The notes beneath the pieces were generated by a model. It did no database searches. It saw only the letters and a program-made list of their open reading frames with translations, and had not been told where the DNA came from. Positions 42,245-50,564 of a DNA stretch of 64,000 nt are shown in pieces (within the stretch, counting starts at the first letter, position 1; every line of letters starts with the position of its first letter). The DNA is taken from assembly GCF_001297015.1 (NCBI RefSeq), contig NZ_LIGE01000043.1, positions 1 to 64,000 of the forward strand. Direction: 5' to 3'. This stretch comes from Pseudomonas sp. RIT-PI-r. GTDB lineage: Bacteria; Pseudomonadota; Gammaproteobacteria; Pseudomonadales; Pseudomonadaceae. A program made the translations under genes and the position numbers.

Positions 42245-43002
42245 CGAACCACCTCGGCCAGCTGCGTGGCAATAAATTCGGCCAACTGCTGATTCAGTTC
42301 AGGTAGAGGCGGATCCAGATCATCATTTTTCAGCGGCACCAGAATCTTGCTGCCGGCCACGGGAAAGTGCCCGGACTCGCGATTCCAGTGGGCGATGCCG
42401 ACCCGTTGCGAGGCGCCGTTGGGCTGAATCAGCCACAGATAATCGGCCTCGGCGTCGCTGAGAATCGAGCAGCCTTGCAGGTACTCACGAGCCTCCTGCA
42501 ACGGCTGATACGGCAAGTGGCACGGCTCGGCGACGGCGCCCAGCACTTGCACTTCGTCGACGCGCTTCGGATAGACCAGACGATCGCCATCGTCGAGACG
42601 AATGTTGCGTGCGAAGCCGACTTCCAACGCCACCGGATCGAGATCGGCGATCTGCCGCCCGGTTCCCGGCATCTGCCGCACTTCCCCGGCCATGCGCTGC
42701 GCCAACGCCGCTCGACTCGGCCGATCGAAAAGCATCGACATGCGCTGCAGCACATCCAGATCAAACAGCACGCCGACCTTCAGCCGTGTCTGCTCCTCAA
42801 TCAGCGACTGACGCAGCAATCCGCCCGCCAGCCAATAGCCTTCGGCATTCGGCACGGCTTCGCCGATCACATCGAGCAGGCGCCCGCCGGGTGGCAGCGG
42901 GACCGGCCCGGGGTTGGCGACATCGCCCGACACCGTGACCGCCGCCTGACTGACACTGGCGATCATCATCAGGCCCGCCGATAACATCCTCAGGCGCATC
43001 AC
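42241..43002 (-). CDS. yjbG: YjbG/GfcC-family periplasmic polysaccharide protein
   Basis: The product is 253 aa with a signal peptide (LRMLSAGLMMIASVSQAA). The segment VTVSGDVANPGPVPLPPGGRLLDVI and the LVYPKRVDEVQVLGAV region match the SLBB-like GfcC fold. It overlaps yjbF upstream and yjbH downstream by 4 bp each. A role in export of the polymer at the outer membrane is inferred from family members. Confidence 0.87.
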   Translation of the reverse strand: MMRLRMLSAGLMMIASVSQAAVTVSGDVANPGPVPLPPGGRLLDVIGEAVPNAEGYWLAGGLLRQSLIEEQTRLKVGVLFDLDVLQRMSMLFDRPSRAALAQRMAGEVRQMPGTGRQIADLDPVALEVGFARNIRLDDGDRLVYPKRVDEVQVLGAVAEPCHLPYQPLQEAREYLQGCSILSDAEADYLWLIQPNGASQRVGIAHWNRESGHFPVAGSKILVPLKNDDLDPPLPELNQQLAEFIATQLAEVVR

Positions 43003-43664
43003 GGCAGGTGCCTGCGATCAGGCGTCAGCTGCACGACCTTGACGCGCAACTGCGACGTCAGTTGCTGCTCGCTCTGCAAGATGAAACCGTCGCGCGGGTC
43101 GACCCAGTAATGATTGGTCGCGCTCAGACCGATGGCCGGCGCGTCAATCTGTTCATCGACACGCAGCACGCTGTATTCCTTGTCGAGAATCTGCAGGGTT
43201 TGTTCGGAGCGGCGCGAGAAGCGGCTGTTGACGATCACGCCGACTTCCTGACCCTTGTAGAGGTCGATCCAGCGCCGCGTGGTGAAACCATCCGCCACGT
43301 GATGCAGACCTTGTTTGAACGGCGCGTCATCGGCCAGCCGCGTGCCATCGAGATCGCCTTCCAGGCCCAGGCCGACGCTGCGCACGGCGAGGCCATCGCG
43401 CAGCAACAGCACCTGTTTGCCGGACGCGACCCAGAACTGCAGGTCTTCACGCTCGCGCATCAGCGCCAACACCCCGGAGCCGGACGGCGTGGTCAGTTTC
43501 AGTTGCGGATAGTTGACCGCAGCCACTTCGGCGGCCGTCACGTCCACTTCGTCGGGGCCGACGACCGCAGCCTTGAGGTTGTTCAGCGAAGCGCTCATCA
43601 AAGGGTTACAGCCACACAGCAACGAGGCCGCCGTCAGGCACAGGCCAACTTTCAGAATGTTCAA
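42999..43664 (-). CDS. yjbF: YjbF/GfcB-family outer-membrane lipoprotein
   Basis: The product is 221 aa with a lipobox LLCGC (Cys 19) after a hydrophobic signal. Beta-rich mature sequence (RWIDLYKGQEVGVIVNSRF, HYWVDPRDGFILQSEQ) is typical of GfcB. It lies 11 bp after the wza-like gene and overlaps yjbG. It probably sits in the inner leaflet of the outer membrane beside the YjbH barrel. Confidence 0.87.
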   Translation of the reverse strand: MNILKVGLCLTAASLLCGCNPLMSASLNNLKAAVVGPDEVDVTAAEVAAVNYPQLKLTTPSGSGVLALMREREDLQFWVASGKQVLLLRDGLAVRSVGLGLEGDLDGTRLADDAPFKQGLHHVADGFTTRRWIDLYKGQEVGVIVNSRFSRRSEQTLQILDKEYSVLRVDEQIDAPAIGLSATNHYWVDPRDGFILQSEQQLTSQLRVKVVQLTPDRRHLP

Positions 43665-43675
43665 AGTCGGCGACC

Positions 43676-44791
43676 TTATTTGCTGTTGTTACTGTATTCG
43701 CTCCAGTTCTTCGCAGCGGAAGCGCCAGTACCGACAATCGATGCCGACGGCACCAATTGACTGATCAGACGGTTCCAGCGAGTCACGTTGGCAGGCCCGA
43801 CATACACCACGTCCTGCGGGCGAACTTGGAAGTGCGAAGCGAGCGCCATGGCGGTCGGCGACTCGGCTTCGAGCTGATAGATCTTGGCCGGCTCAACGTC
43901 GAGATTTTCCACGCCACGAATGACGTACACCGCGTTGCCATTGGAGGTGGTCTGGGCCAGGCCGCCGACCGAACCGAGCACGTCGGTGAGGTTCATGGTT
44001 GCGGTCTTGAAGCTCAATGCGCGTGGCTGATTGACCTCGCCCATCACGTAGATGCGCTTGTTGTCGTTGTACGGCAGATACAGCTGATCGCCGCCCTTGA
44101 GGTAGACGTTCTGCAACTCGGAATCCTGTTGATTGAGCGAGTCGAGATTCAGCGGATAGGTGCGGCCCTTGCGCGTCAGCAGCAGCCCGGACAAATCGGC
44201 ATTGTTGGTGTCGATACCGGCCGAGCCGAGGGCTTCGACCACGCTCAGCGGGTTGGTGGAAATCGCTTGCGGCCCGGCCTTGGTCACCGCACCGGTGACC
44301 ACGACTTTCTGGCTGGCGAAACGCAACACCGCGACATCCACCTGCGGCTCGGCGATGAACGCCGACAGCCGCTGTTCGATATCCGAGCGCAGTTGCTGGA
44401 TGGTCCGGCCGGCGGCCTGGACTTCCTTGATGAACGGGTAATACAGCGTGCCGTCGGAGCGCACCAGACGGCCGTTGGCATCAATCTGTTGTTGCGCGCC
44501 GGACGGGGCCGTCAGCTCCGGGTGGTCCCACACCGTGATGTACAGGACATCGTTGTTGCCGATGCGGTACTCGGCCGGGGTCGCCAACAGCTCCGCTGGC
44601 AGCGACTCACGCTTTTGCGTGGCGCGGTTCATGGCAATCAGCTTGGGGGTGATCGGAATCAGCTCGACCCGGCTGCTTTCGCTGGCGCCCTGACGGGTGA
44701 TGTCACTGGTGCTCAGGTATTGACCGGGGGAAAACATGCAACCTTGCAAAGCGAGACTTGCCAACATTAAAAGATAAACACTACGAGTCAT
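43676..44791 (-). CDS. wza: Wza-like polysaccharide export protein
   Basis: The product is 371 aa, a lipoprotein with signal and Cys 18 (LALQGC). The conserved PES domain has YRIGNNDVLYITVWDHPEL, and SLBB segments follow (VVVTGAVTKAGPQ, IYVMGEVNQPRALSF). The C-terminus (NVTRWNRLISQLVPSA) resembles the membrane-spanning helix of Wza. It forms the outer-membrane octameric channel and should pair with the Wzc-like kinase encoded at 55,139. It is separated from yjbE by a terminator-like hairpin. Confidence 0.92.
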   Translation of the reverse strand: MTRSVYLLMLASLALQGCMFSPGQYLSTSDITRQGASESSRVELIPITPKLIAMNRATQKRESLPAELLATPAEYRIGNNDVLYITVWDHPELTAPSGAQQQIDANGRLVRSDGTLYYPFIKEVQAAGRTIQQLRSDIEQRLSAFIAEPQVDVAVLRFASQKVVVTGAVTKAGPQAISTNPLSVVEALGSAGIDTNNADLSGLLLTRKGRTYPLNLDSLNQQDSELQNVYLKGGDQLYLPYNDNKRIYVMGEVNQPRALSFKTATMNLTDVLGSVGGLAQTTSNGNAVYVIRGVENLDVEPAKIYQLEAESPTAMALASHFQVRPQDVVYVGPANVTRWNRLISQLVPSASIVGTGASAAKNWSEYSNNSK

Positions 44792-44830
44792 AATGGCACT
44801 ACGCTATTCAAGGGCGAATCCAAAAAGAAA

Positions 44831-44854
44831 GTCACCCGACTTGCGTCGGGCGAC
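44831..44854 (-). terminator. Terminator/attenuator between yjbE and wza
   Basis: On the minus strand GTCGCCCGAC-GCAA-GTCGGGTGAC is a 10-bp stem with one mismatch, followed by TTTCTTTTT. It lies after the small yjbE-like gene and 40 bp before wza. It would let yjbE be expressed in excess over the export genes. Confidence 0.82.
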
Positions 44855-44881
44855 CTTGTACTGCACTAACAAATGTTCCTG

Positions 44882-45118
44882 TTAGTTATGCGTGCCGGTT
44901 GTACCGGTGGTACCTGTGGTACCGGTAGTACCGCCGTTGGCACTGCCACCGCTGTTGGACGCCGCTACTGCACTGGCAACCATTGCAGTACTGGCTGCCG
45001 GCGCTTGAGAAGCCGCCACATTGCCACCTACATTGGTTACCGCCGTCAGCGGTGCTTCAGCTGCGGCAGCCCAGTTGCTCAACATCGTCAACAGGGCAAC
45101 TGCCATCACTTTCTTCAT
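44882..45118 (-). CDS. yjbE: YjbE/GfcA-like small secreted protein
   Basis: The product is 78 aa with a signal peptide (MKKVMAVALLTMLSNWAAA). The mature part is Ala/Ser/Gly-rich and ends with GTTGTTGTTGTTGTHN, a tandem repeat of the 9-base unit seen as GGTACCGGT-like copies. YjbE of E. coli is similarly small and threonine/glycine-rich. It is first in the export operon and is followed by a terminator. AGGAG lies 6 nt before its ATG. Repeat number could vary by slippage. Confidence 0.8.
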   Translation of the reverse strand: MKKVMAVALLTMLSNWAAAAEAPLTAVTNVGGNVAASQAPAASTAMVASAVAASNSGGSANGGTTGTTGTTGTTGTHN

Positions 45119-45319
45119 AACAACTCCTTTCTAACATTCGACCTGTTAAAAAACCGGTCTGAGTCAGAGTTGGTAGCGTTCAAGTCCGCAAAAAACGCGA
45201 ACATGATCCGTCGTTCTTTCACAGTCTTACCCAACTGATAAAAGTCGAACGGCAGGTTTATATCTACGGACTTGCAAAAGGCATTGCCAGTGTAATTTCC
45301 CGACGTTATCTAACAACCT

Positions 45320-45342
45320 GACTGAAAATAACATCGAACTAA
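45320..45342. promoter_or_regulatory. Locus motif copy A (GACTGAAAATAAC) upstream of yjbE
   Basis: GACTGAAAATAAC at 45,320-45,332 is followed by CGAACTAA (45,335-45,342). The spacing resembles copies B and C. It lies about 200 bp ahead of yjbE, on the opposite strand to that gene, in the gap behind galE. Confidence 0.5.
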
Positions 45343-45349
45343 ATGGCCA

Positions 45350-46366
45350 TCATCGCAAGTAGCCTTTGGGATGATTCGATTGCCAGCGCCATGTATCGGC
45401 GACCATGTCCTGCAAGTTGCGCGTGGCTTTCCAGCCCAACTCTTTTTCAGCCTTGGAAGCGTCGGCCCAACTCTCGGCGATATCACCGCTGCGACGTGGC
45501 ATCATGCGATACGGCACCGCTTGCCCGCACGCCTGTTCAAAAGCCTGCAGCACTTGCAGCACGCTGTAACCATCGCCAGTGCCGAGGTTCCAGGTATGAA
45601 TGCCGCTGCGATCCGAGATCGACTGCAACGCCTTCAAGTGCCCATCCGCCAGATCGACCACGTGGATGTAATCTCGCACGCCAGTGCCGTCGATGGTTGG
45701 GTAATCATTACCGAAGATCGACAACTCCGGCAGGCTGCCGACCGCGACCTGACTGATGTAAGGCACCAGATTATTGGGGATGCCATTGGGGTCTTCGCCC
45801 ATGTGGCCGCTGTCGTGCGCGCCGATCGGGTTGAAGTAACGCAGCAGCGCGATGCTCCAGCGCGGCTCGGCCTGAGCCAGATCGCGCAGGACATTCTCGA
45901 CGATCAACTTGGACTGGCCGTAGGGATTGGTCGGTGTACCCATGGGGAAATCCTCACGAATCGGCATCTGTTCCGGCTCGCCATACACCGTGGCCGACGA
46001 ACTGAACACCAGGCGAAACACCCCCGCCGCCGCCATCGCCTGGCACAGATTAATACTGCCACCGACATTGGTCTCGTAGTAATCAAGCGGCTTGCGCACG
46101 CTCTCGCCGACCGCCTTCAGCCCGGCGAAATGCAACACGGCGTCGATGGTGTGCTCGCGGAAAATCCGGTCAAGCAGTGCCCGGTCACAGACATCGCCGC
46201 GGATCATCCAGGCACTCTTGCCGCAGATGCCTTCAATGGCGTGCAGGGCCGCTTCGCTGCTGTTGCAGAGATTATCCAGCACAACAACTTCATAACCTGC
46301 TTCAAGCAGCGCGAGTGTGGTGTGCGAGCCGATATAACCGGTGCCACCCGTTACCAGAATCTTCAT
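45350..46366 (-). CDS. galE: UDP-glucose 4-epimerase
   Basis: The product is 338 aa from ATG 46,366 (MKILVTGGTGYIGSH); further upstream sequence in the frame is promoter. The Rossmann motif GGTGYIGS (7-14) and the catalytic YGQSK, plus Ser in SSSATVYG, identify an extended short-chain dehydrogenase. Length matches E. coli GalE (338). It interconverts UDP-glucose and UDP-galactose using NAD+, giving galactose to the polymer. It is divergent from galU and shares a motif-bearing intergenic region with it. Confidence 0.95.
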   Translation of the reverse strand: MKILVTGGTGYIGSHTTLALLEAGYEVVVLDNLCNSSEAALHAIEGICGKSAWMIRGDVCDRALLDRIFREHTIDAVLHFAGLKAVGESVRKPLDYYETNVGGSINLCQAMAAAGVFRLVFSSSATVYGEPEQMPIREDFPMGTPTNPYGQSKLIVENVLRDLAQAEPRWSIALLRYFNPIGAHDSGHMGEDPNGIPNNLVPYISQVAVGSLPELSIFGNDYPTIDGTGVRDYIHVVDLADGHLKALQSISDRSGIHTWNLGTGDGYSVLQVLQAFEQACGQAVPYRMMPRRSGDIAESWADASKAEKELGWKATRNLQDMVADTWRWQSNHPKGYLR

Positions 46367-46566
46367 AGCGCGGTCCGTCTGTGGATAAGTGCCCCGTGGT
46401 GTGTCAAGCCTCTTGCATGGGATATGTGTCGTAATCCACACAAATAAGGCGACAACAACCTCAAACAAATTTAGTTCAACGACTGGCAATAAATATTTTT
46501 GCAGGTCAAACTGTATTGCCGGGTACTTATTAGCACTCCCTGCGCACTAACCACTATCAACACTTA

Positions 46567-46600
46567 CCGACTAAAAATAACTAATAGCGCACTAACCGAC
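46567..46600 (+). promoter_or_regulatory. Locus motif copy B between galE and galU
   Basis: CCGACTAAAAATAAC (46,567-46,581) is followed 5 bp later by GCGCACTAACC (46,587-46,597). A second GCGCACTAACC occurs at 46,542-46,552. The repeated elements lie 160-215 bp before galU. The rest of this 391-bp gap (46,367-46,757) is AT-rich with no gene. Confidence 0.6.
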
Positions 46601-46757
46601 ATCTCATAACATTACCATGTTTTAACACCTCTGCACATTGCCATGAATAACCTGACTCAGGTATTAAATCACTCGTTCAATAATTATTGAAACTTGCACG
46701 CCCTCTATTAGTGCGCGCATCCGTCGCCTGTGTTCCATGACTGTCCAGGATACTTTT

Positions 46758-47591
46758 ATGATTCGTAAATGTTTGTTCCCCGCTGCCGGCTATGGCACGC
46801 GTTTCTTGCCGGCCACTAAAGCCATGCCGAAAGAGATGCTGCCGATCGTCAACAAGCCGTTGATCGAATATGCCGTTGAGGAAGCGCGGGACGCCGGTCT
46901 GCAACACATGGCCATCGTCACCGGTCGCGGCAAGCGTGCACTGGAAGACCATTTCGATATCAGCTACGAACTCGAACACCAGATTCGCGGCACCGAGAAA
47001 GAGAAGTTCCTTGCCGGCACCCGTGAACTGATCGACACCTGCACCTTCTCCTACACCCGTCAGGTGGAAATGAAGGGCCTGGGCCACGCGATTCTCAGCG
47101 GTCGGCCGCTGATCGGCGACGAGCCGTTTGCTGTGGTGCTGGCCGATGACCTGTGCCTGAACCTGGAAGGTGACGGCGTACTCACGCAGATGATCCAGCT
47201 GTACAAGAAATTCCGCTGCTCAATCGTCGCCATCCAGGAAGTCCCGGCTGACCAGACGCACAAGTACGGGGTGATCGCCGGCGAGCTGATTTCCGACGGC
47301 ATCTACCGGGTCAACAACATGGTGGAAAAACCGGCACCGCAAGACGCGCCGTCGAACCTGGCGATCATCGGTCGCTACATCCTCACGCCGGATATTTTCG
47401 ACCTGATCGCCGACACCCAACCGGGCAAGGGCGGCGAAATCCAGATCACCGATGCGCTGATGAAACAGGCGCAGAACGGTTGCGTGCTGGCCTACAAGTT
47501 CAAAGGCCTGCGCTTCGACTGCGGCGACGCAGAAGGTTATTTGCAGGCGACCAACTTCTGCTACGAAAACGTCTATCTCAAGGGCCGCTGA
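46758..47591 (+). CDS. galU: UTP-glucose-1-phosphate uridylyltransferase
   Basis: The product is 277 aa from ATG 46,758 (MIRKCLFPAAGYGTRF), with AGGA upstream; the earlier ATG at 46,737 is not conserved in the family. FLPATKAMPKEMLP and EKPAPQDAPSNLAIIGRY are nucleotidyltransferase motifs, and the length agrees with Pseudomonas GalU. It makes UDP-glucose for the initiating transferase and galE. It is followed at 29 bp by the mutase-like domain protein. Confidence 0.95.
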   Translation: MIRKCLFPAAGYGTRFLPATKAMPKEMLPIVNKPLIEYAVEEARDAGLQHMAIVTGRGKRALEDHFDISYELEHQIRGTEKEKFLAGTRELIDTCTFSYTRQVEMKGLGHAILSGRPLIGDEPFAVVLADDLCLNLEGDGVLTQMIQLYKKFRCSIVAIQEVPADQTHKYGVIAGELISDGIYRVNNMVEKPAPQDAPSNLAIIGRYILTPDIFDLIADTQPGKGGEIQITDALMKQAQNGCVLAYKFKGLRFDCGDAEGYLQATNFCYENVYLKGR

Positions 47592-47620
47592 GACGGCTCC
47601 CCCCACCCAACGAGGCCACC

Positions 47621-48025
47621 ATGAACATTGCACAACATTCCGTAGAGATTGAACGCGAGGTGGGTAACCTCGGGGTGATGAGCTGGTTGTCCCGCCATCA
47701 GCCGTTGCCCAGCGCCAACGAAACCTGGCTGGGCACGATTCTGCTGGTGGAGCGGATTGGCGTGTTTCCCGCCTCCGGGGATATCCGCCGGCCGCTGCGC
47801 GATCCGTATCCGCTGCTCGCGCATTTGAAAAAGCTGTATGGCGAGCAGGCGCTGGAAATGGATGACCGTGATGGGCTAAAGGTGATCTTTGGTGACTGGC
47901 GTTTTCGCGTGCGGATTTGCTGCAACGACCCGGCGATCATCATCAATGTTGAGACCCGGTGCGATACGCGGTTGATGCCGCAGAAGATTGCCGAGTTGCT
48001 CGAGCAAGTCGACGCCTTCGAATAA
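47621..48025 (+). CDS. Standalone phosphohexomutase C-terminal-like domain protein
   Basis: The product is 134 aa from ATG 47,621, preceded by CGAGG. The C-terminal half (about 82-134), DGLKVIFGDWRFRVRICCNDPAIIINVETR followed by a helix, resembles domain 4 of phosphoglucomutase/phosphomannomutase, where RxSNTxP binds substrate phosphate (here RICCNDP). The other three domains and the catalytic serine are missing, so it cannot be a mutase alone. It is 29 bp behind galU and likely co-transcribed. It might modulate sugar phosphate metabolism or bind a phosphosugar. Confidence 0.65.
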   Translation: MNIAQHSVEIEREVGNLGVMSWLSRHQPLPSANETWLGTILLVERIGVFPASGDIRRPLRDPYPLLAHLKKLYGEQALEMDDRDGLKVIFGDWRFRVRICCNDPAIIINVETRCDTRLMPQKIAELLEQVDAFE

Positions 48026-48040
48026 CTCCCCTCACCTTAT

Positions 48041-48144
48041 CGTTCCCACGCTCTGCGTGGGAATGCATCCAGTGACGCTCTGCGTCACACAGCGAGGGGA
48101 CGCGGAGCGTCCCGGGTGGCATTCCCACGCGGAGCGTGGGAACG
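48041..48144. repeat. REP-type inverted repeat (CGTTCCCACG family)
   Basis: CGTTCCCACGCTCTGCGTGG at the left is mirrored by CCCACGCGGAGCGTGGGAACG at the right, with an inner copy GACGCTCTGCGTC/GACGCGGAGCGTC. It fills the gap between convergent genes and may act as a terminator. Confidence 0.8.
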
Positions 48145-48167
48145 ATCACCGCTCTGGGGTTTTCGTG

Positions 48168-49298
48168 TTATTTAGGGGAGGCGTCGCAACGGTCCTTGGC
48201 GCCAGTGATCCAGCCATAAAAGTAATCGGCAATCACCTTCCCGCCCGTGGCCGGCACCGGGTGAATCTTGTCCGGGCCAATCATCGCCGCCGCGTAACGT
48301 TTGACGTCAGAGCCAAACGCACACTGAAGATTGGCATACCCCAGATGCTGCTCGCGTGCCCACGGCTCCAGCACCTGCGCATACGCCGACATCGGGTAAG
48401 CGCTGGAGCGCGTGGTGTCCTGGCGCATGATCAGGTTGATGCTTGCCGCCGGTTGAATCTCGCGCAGCATGCCCACCAGACCCTGAACGTTCTGCAGGTA
48501 CTGCGCCGGCTTCACGCCGAAGCCCTGATCGTTGCCACCGAGCATGATCAGATAAACATCCGCAGGAATCTTCGATACCGCGGCTTTCCACTGCACCTGC
48601 CACTGCGGGTCCTGGTGATAGAAGTCCGCAGAGGCCGCACCGGAGGCCGCGAGTTTCGAAACCCGAACGCCTTTCTGATCGTTGCTCATCCATAAGCCGA
48701 ACAACGTCGGCGAGCCCCTCACAACTTCCAGTTTGAAGGACCAGTCTTTCGCCGCCGAGAGGCCTGTCAGTGGCACTTCCTGAACGCCCGAACCCTCAAG
48801 CTTCAACGGTTGCCAGTCTTGCCCGGGCGCCCAGCGGTAGCGGATCTCGCTGGATTCGCCGTTGCCCAGATAAAGCAATTTCGCCTGAGTGACAGCAGTA
48901 TCGATGCGCGGCGTCGCAGTCGCATCCACTTGCAACCATGCACCGGGTCGGCCTGTCACCGTGCGACTGTCCGGACTCGCCTGGCCCAGGTCTGACACTT
49001 TCCAGTCACCGGCAAAATACTTTTCACTGCTGCGGGTGTATTTGAAATGCGTGCCGCCCAGCGCCGCGCCGTGATTGAAGCCGACATAACCGGGCCCGGC
49101 AAAACCGACCTCCCCGGCCACGCGCTGCACCAGTTTGTTCAGATAGAAATCCTGCCCGGCGCTGTAGCTGTCGCCAATCACCGAGACCGACAACACGTTG
49201 CCGGCCTTGCCTTCGCGCCACTGCGCAAAACGCTCACGGGCATCGCCCACCTGAACCACCGACGCTGCGACGGGTTGTGCGTCATCTACTGCCAACAT
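48168..49298 (-). CDS. SGNH-family hydrolase, candidate polysaccharide esterase
   Basis: The product is 376 aa. The motif order of SGNH hydrolases is present: GDSYS (block I, D43-S44), a later GGND (LIMLGGNDQG) and DKIHP near the C-terminus (Asp-x-x-His). This suggests O-acetyl esterase activity toward polysaccharide. It is the last gene of the minus-strand operon after a membrane acyltransferase, which would add the acetyl groups. The start at 49,298 (GAAGGAA 8 nt upstream) gives no signal peptide, unusual for this job. A REP palindrome lies just upstream and may have displaced the original 5' end. Confidence 0.78.
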   Translation of the reverse strand: MLAVDDAQPVAASVVQVGDARERFAQWREGKAGNVLSVSVIGDSYSAGQDFYLNKLVQRVAGEVGFAGPGYVGFNHGAALGGTHFKYTRSSEKYFAGDWKVSDLGQASPDSRTVTGRPGAWLQVDATATPRIDTAVTQAKLLYLGNGESSEIRYRWAPGQDWQPLKLEGSGVQEVPLTGLSAAKDWSFKLEVVRGSPTLFGLWMSNDQKGVRVSKLAASGAASADFYHQDPQWQVQWKAAVSKIPADVYLIMLGGNDQGFGVKPAQYLQNVQGLVGMLREIQPAASINLIMRQDTTRSSAYPMSAYAQVLEPWAREQHLGYANLQCAFGSDVKRYAAAMIGPDKIHPVPATGGKVIADYFYGWITGAKDRCDASPK

Positions 49299-49356
49299 GC
49301 AAAATTTCCTTCAGTCTGGAATGGCCCACTGAATACCGGGATGTACACAGATCAAC

Positions 49357-49502
49357 TGTAGGAGCTGTCGAGTGAAACGAGGCTGCGATCTTTTGATCCT
49401 GCGCTTCAAAAACAAGATCAAAAGATCGCAGCGTGCCGCAGCTCCTACAAGAGATCTTGTGTACGACACGGAACCAGTGTGGGAGCGAGCCTGCTCGCGA
49501 AG
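49357..49502. repeat. REP palindrome pair before the SGNH gene
   Basis: A large inverted repeat at 49,357-49,448 (TGTAGGAGCTGTCGAG ... GATCTTTTGATC ... GATCAAAAGATCGCAG ... AGCTCCTACA) is followed by a single REP GTGTGGGAGCGAGCCTGC at 49,477-49,502. The first belongs to the same family as 35,441-35,539. The gap may reduce transcription from the acyltransferase into the SGNH gene. Confidence 0.8.
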
Positions 49503-49505
49503 CTC

Positions 49506-50552
49506 TTAGCTGCTTTGGGTTTGCACCACCGGGGTAACGGGCACCAACGGTTTCTTCTTCGCCGCCCGCTCACCAAGAAACAACACCGAGGTGAAATTGA
49601 ACCGACTGAAAACCATCGACAACACCACCGGCCCAAGCAAGCCACAACTCAAGCCGCCCAGCACCAGCAAGCTCTCATCCTTCACCCCCAACCGCCCCAG
49701 CACGAACCGCGACGTCGCCGCGAACAGCACATGAAACAGGAAGATCGCATAGGAATAACCACCCAGCCACGTCAGCGCTTTCGAGCGCACATCACTCGAC
49801 AGCAACGCGATGCAAGACACGCAACCCACGGTCAATCCGATCAGGCTACGGCGATCAACAATCAACTCGCGATCAATCGCCGCCACGTACAGCAACGTCA
49901 ACGAGATCAGCACAAATACCAACGGCCCGATCACCTTGAAGCGCTGCTTCAGCGCATCGACGTTCTCTTGACCAATCATCCCCGCGACAAAAAACGGCAA
50001 CAGATAAATCGCGCCGTTGATCCCGAACGCATCGAACTTGAACGGCGGCAGCAGAAACAACACAGCCGCGAACGCAAACAACCCATACAACCGCATCGCC
50101 GAACGCAACATCCCGCGCCACTCCAGCAGCCCGACGAACATGAAAATGATGAACACCGCCTGCAAGAACCAGAAGTGGTTGATCGGCACCCAGAACGACA
50201 ACAACGCGTCGAGCACGCTTACGTCCTTGTTCACCCCCGGCCCCACCGCTTGCAGCACCGAGAACGGCACACCGACGCAAAACAGCGGCACGATCAAGCG
50301 ACGTACCTTGCCGCTGAAGAACGCGGAAAAGTCATTGCCGCGAATTTTATAAATGGAATAGATGTACCCGGAGATAAAGGTGAACAGCGGCATGCGCACA
50401 TACACCATCGAATCGGCGATCACCCGGAACGGCGAGCCGATATCGATCTTCAACCCACCGCCCAACGGCCCGATGACGTGATAGAGCACCAGCAGCAGGC
50501 ACGCCAGGCCACGCAGGGTTTCAATCTCCAGGGACTTTTTCTTGCTCGACAT
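49506..50552 (-). CDS. Membrane acyltransferase (acyltransferase 3 family)
   Basis: The product is 348 aa with about ten membrane segments. EIETLRGLACLLLVLYHV near the N-terminus has the RxxA/H motif with His at residue 25, typical of acyltransferase 3. The C-terminal tail KKKPLVPVTPV is cytoplasmic. It would add acetyl or succinyl groups to the repeat unit. It lies 12 bp after the polymerase-like gene and precedes the SGNH hydrolase, suggesting a cycle of acylation and deacylation. Confidence 0.88.
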   Translation of the reverse strand: MSSKKKSLEIETLRGLACLLLVLYHVIGPLGGGLKIDIGSPFRVIADSMVYVRMPLFTFISGYIYSIYKIRGNDFSAFFSGKVRRLIVPLFCVGVPFSVLQAVGPGVNKDVSVLDALLSFWVPINHFWFLQAVFIIFMFVGLLEWRGMLRSAMRLYGLFAFAAVLFLLPPFKFDAFGINGAIYLLPFFVAGMIGQENVDALKQRFKVIGPLVFVLISLTLLYVAAIDRELIVDRRSLIGLTVGCVSCIALLSSDVRSKALTWLGGYSYAIFLFHVLFAATSRFVLGRLGVKDESLLVLGGLSCGLLGPVVLSMVFSRFNFTSVLFLGERAAKKKPLVPVTPVVQTQSS

Positions 50553-50564
50553 AAAGCACCCGCC

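Noticed and set aside
45119..45250. AlgU-type promoter ahead of yjbE
   Set aside because: GGACTT and TCTGA are present but the spacing is 13 bp, too short for the sigma factor consensus.
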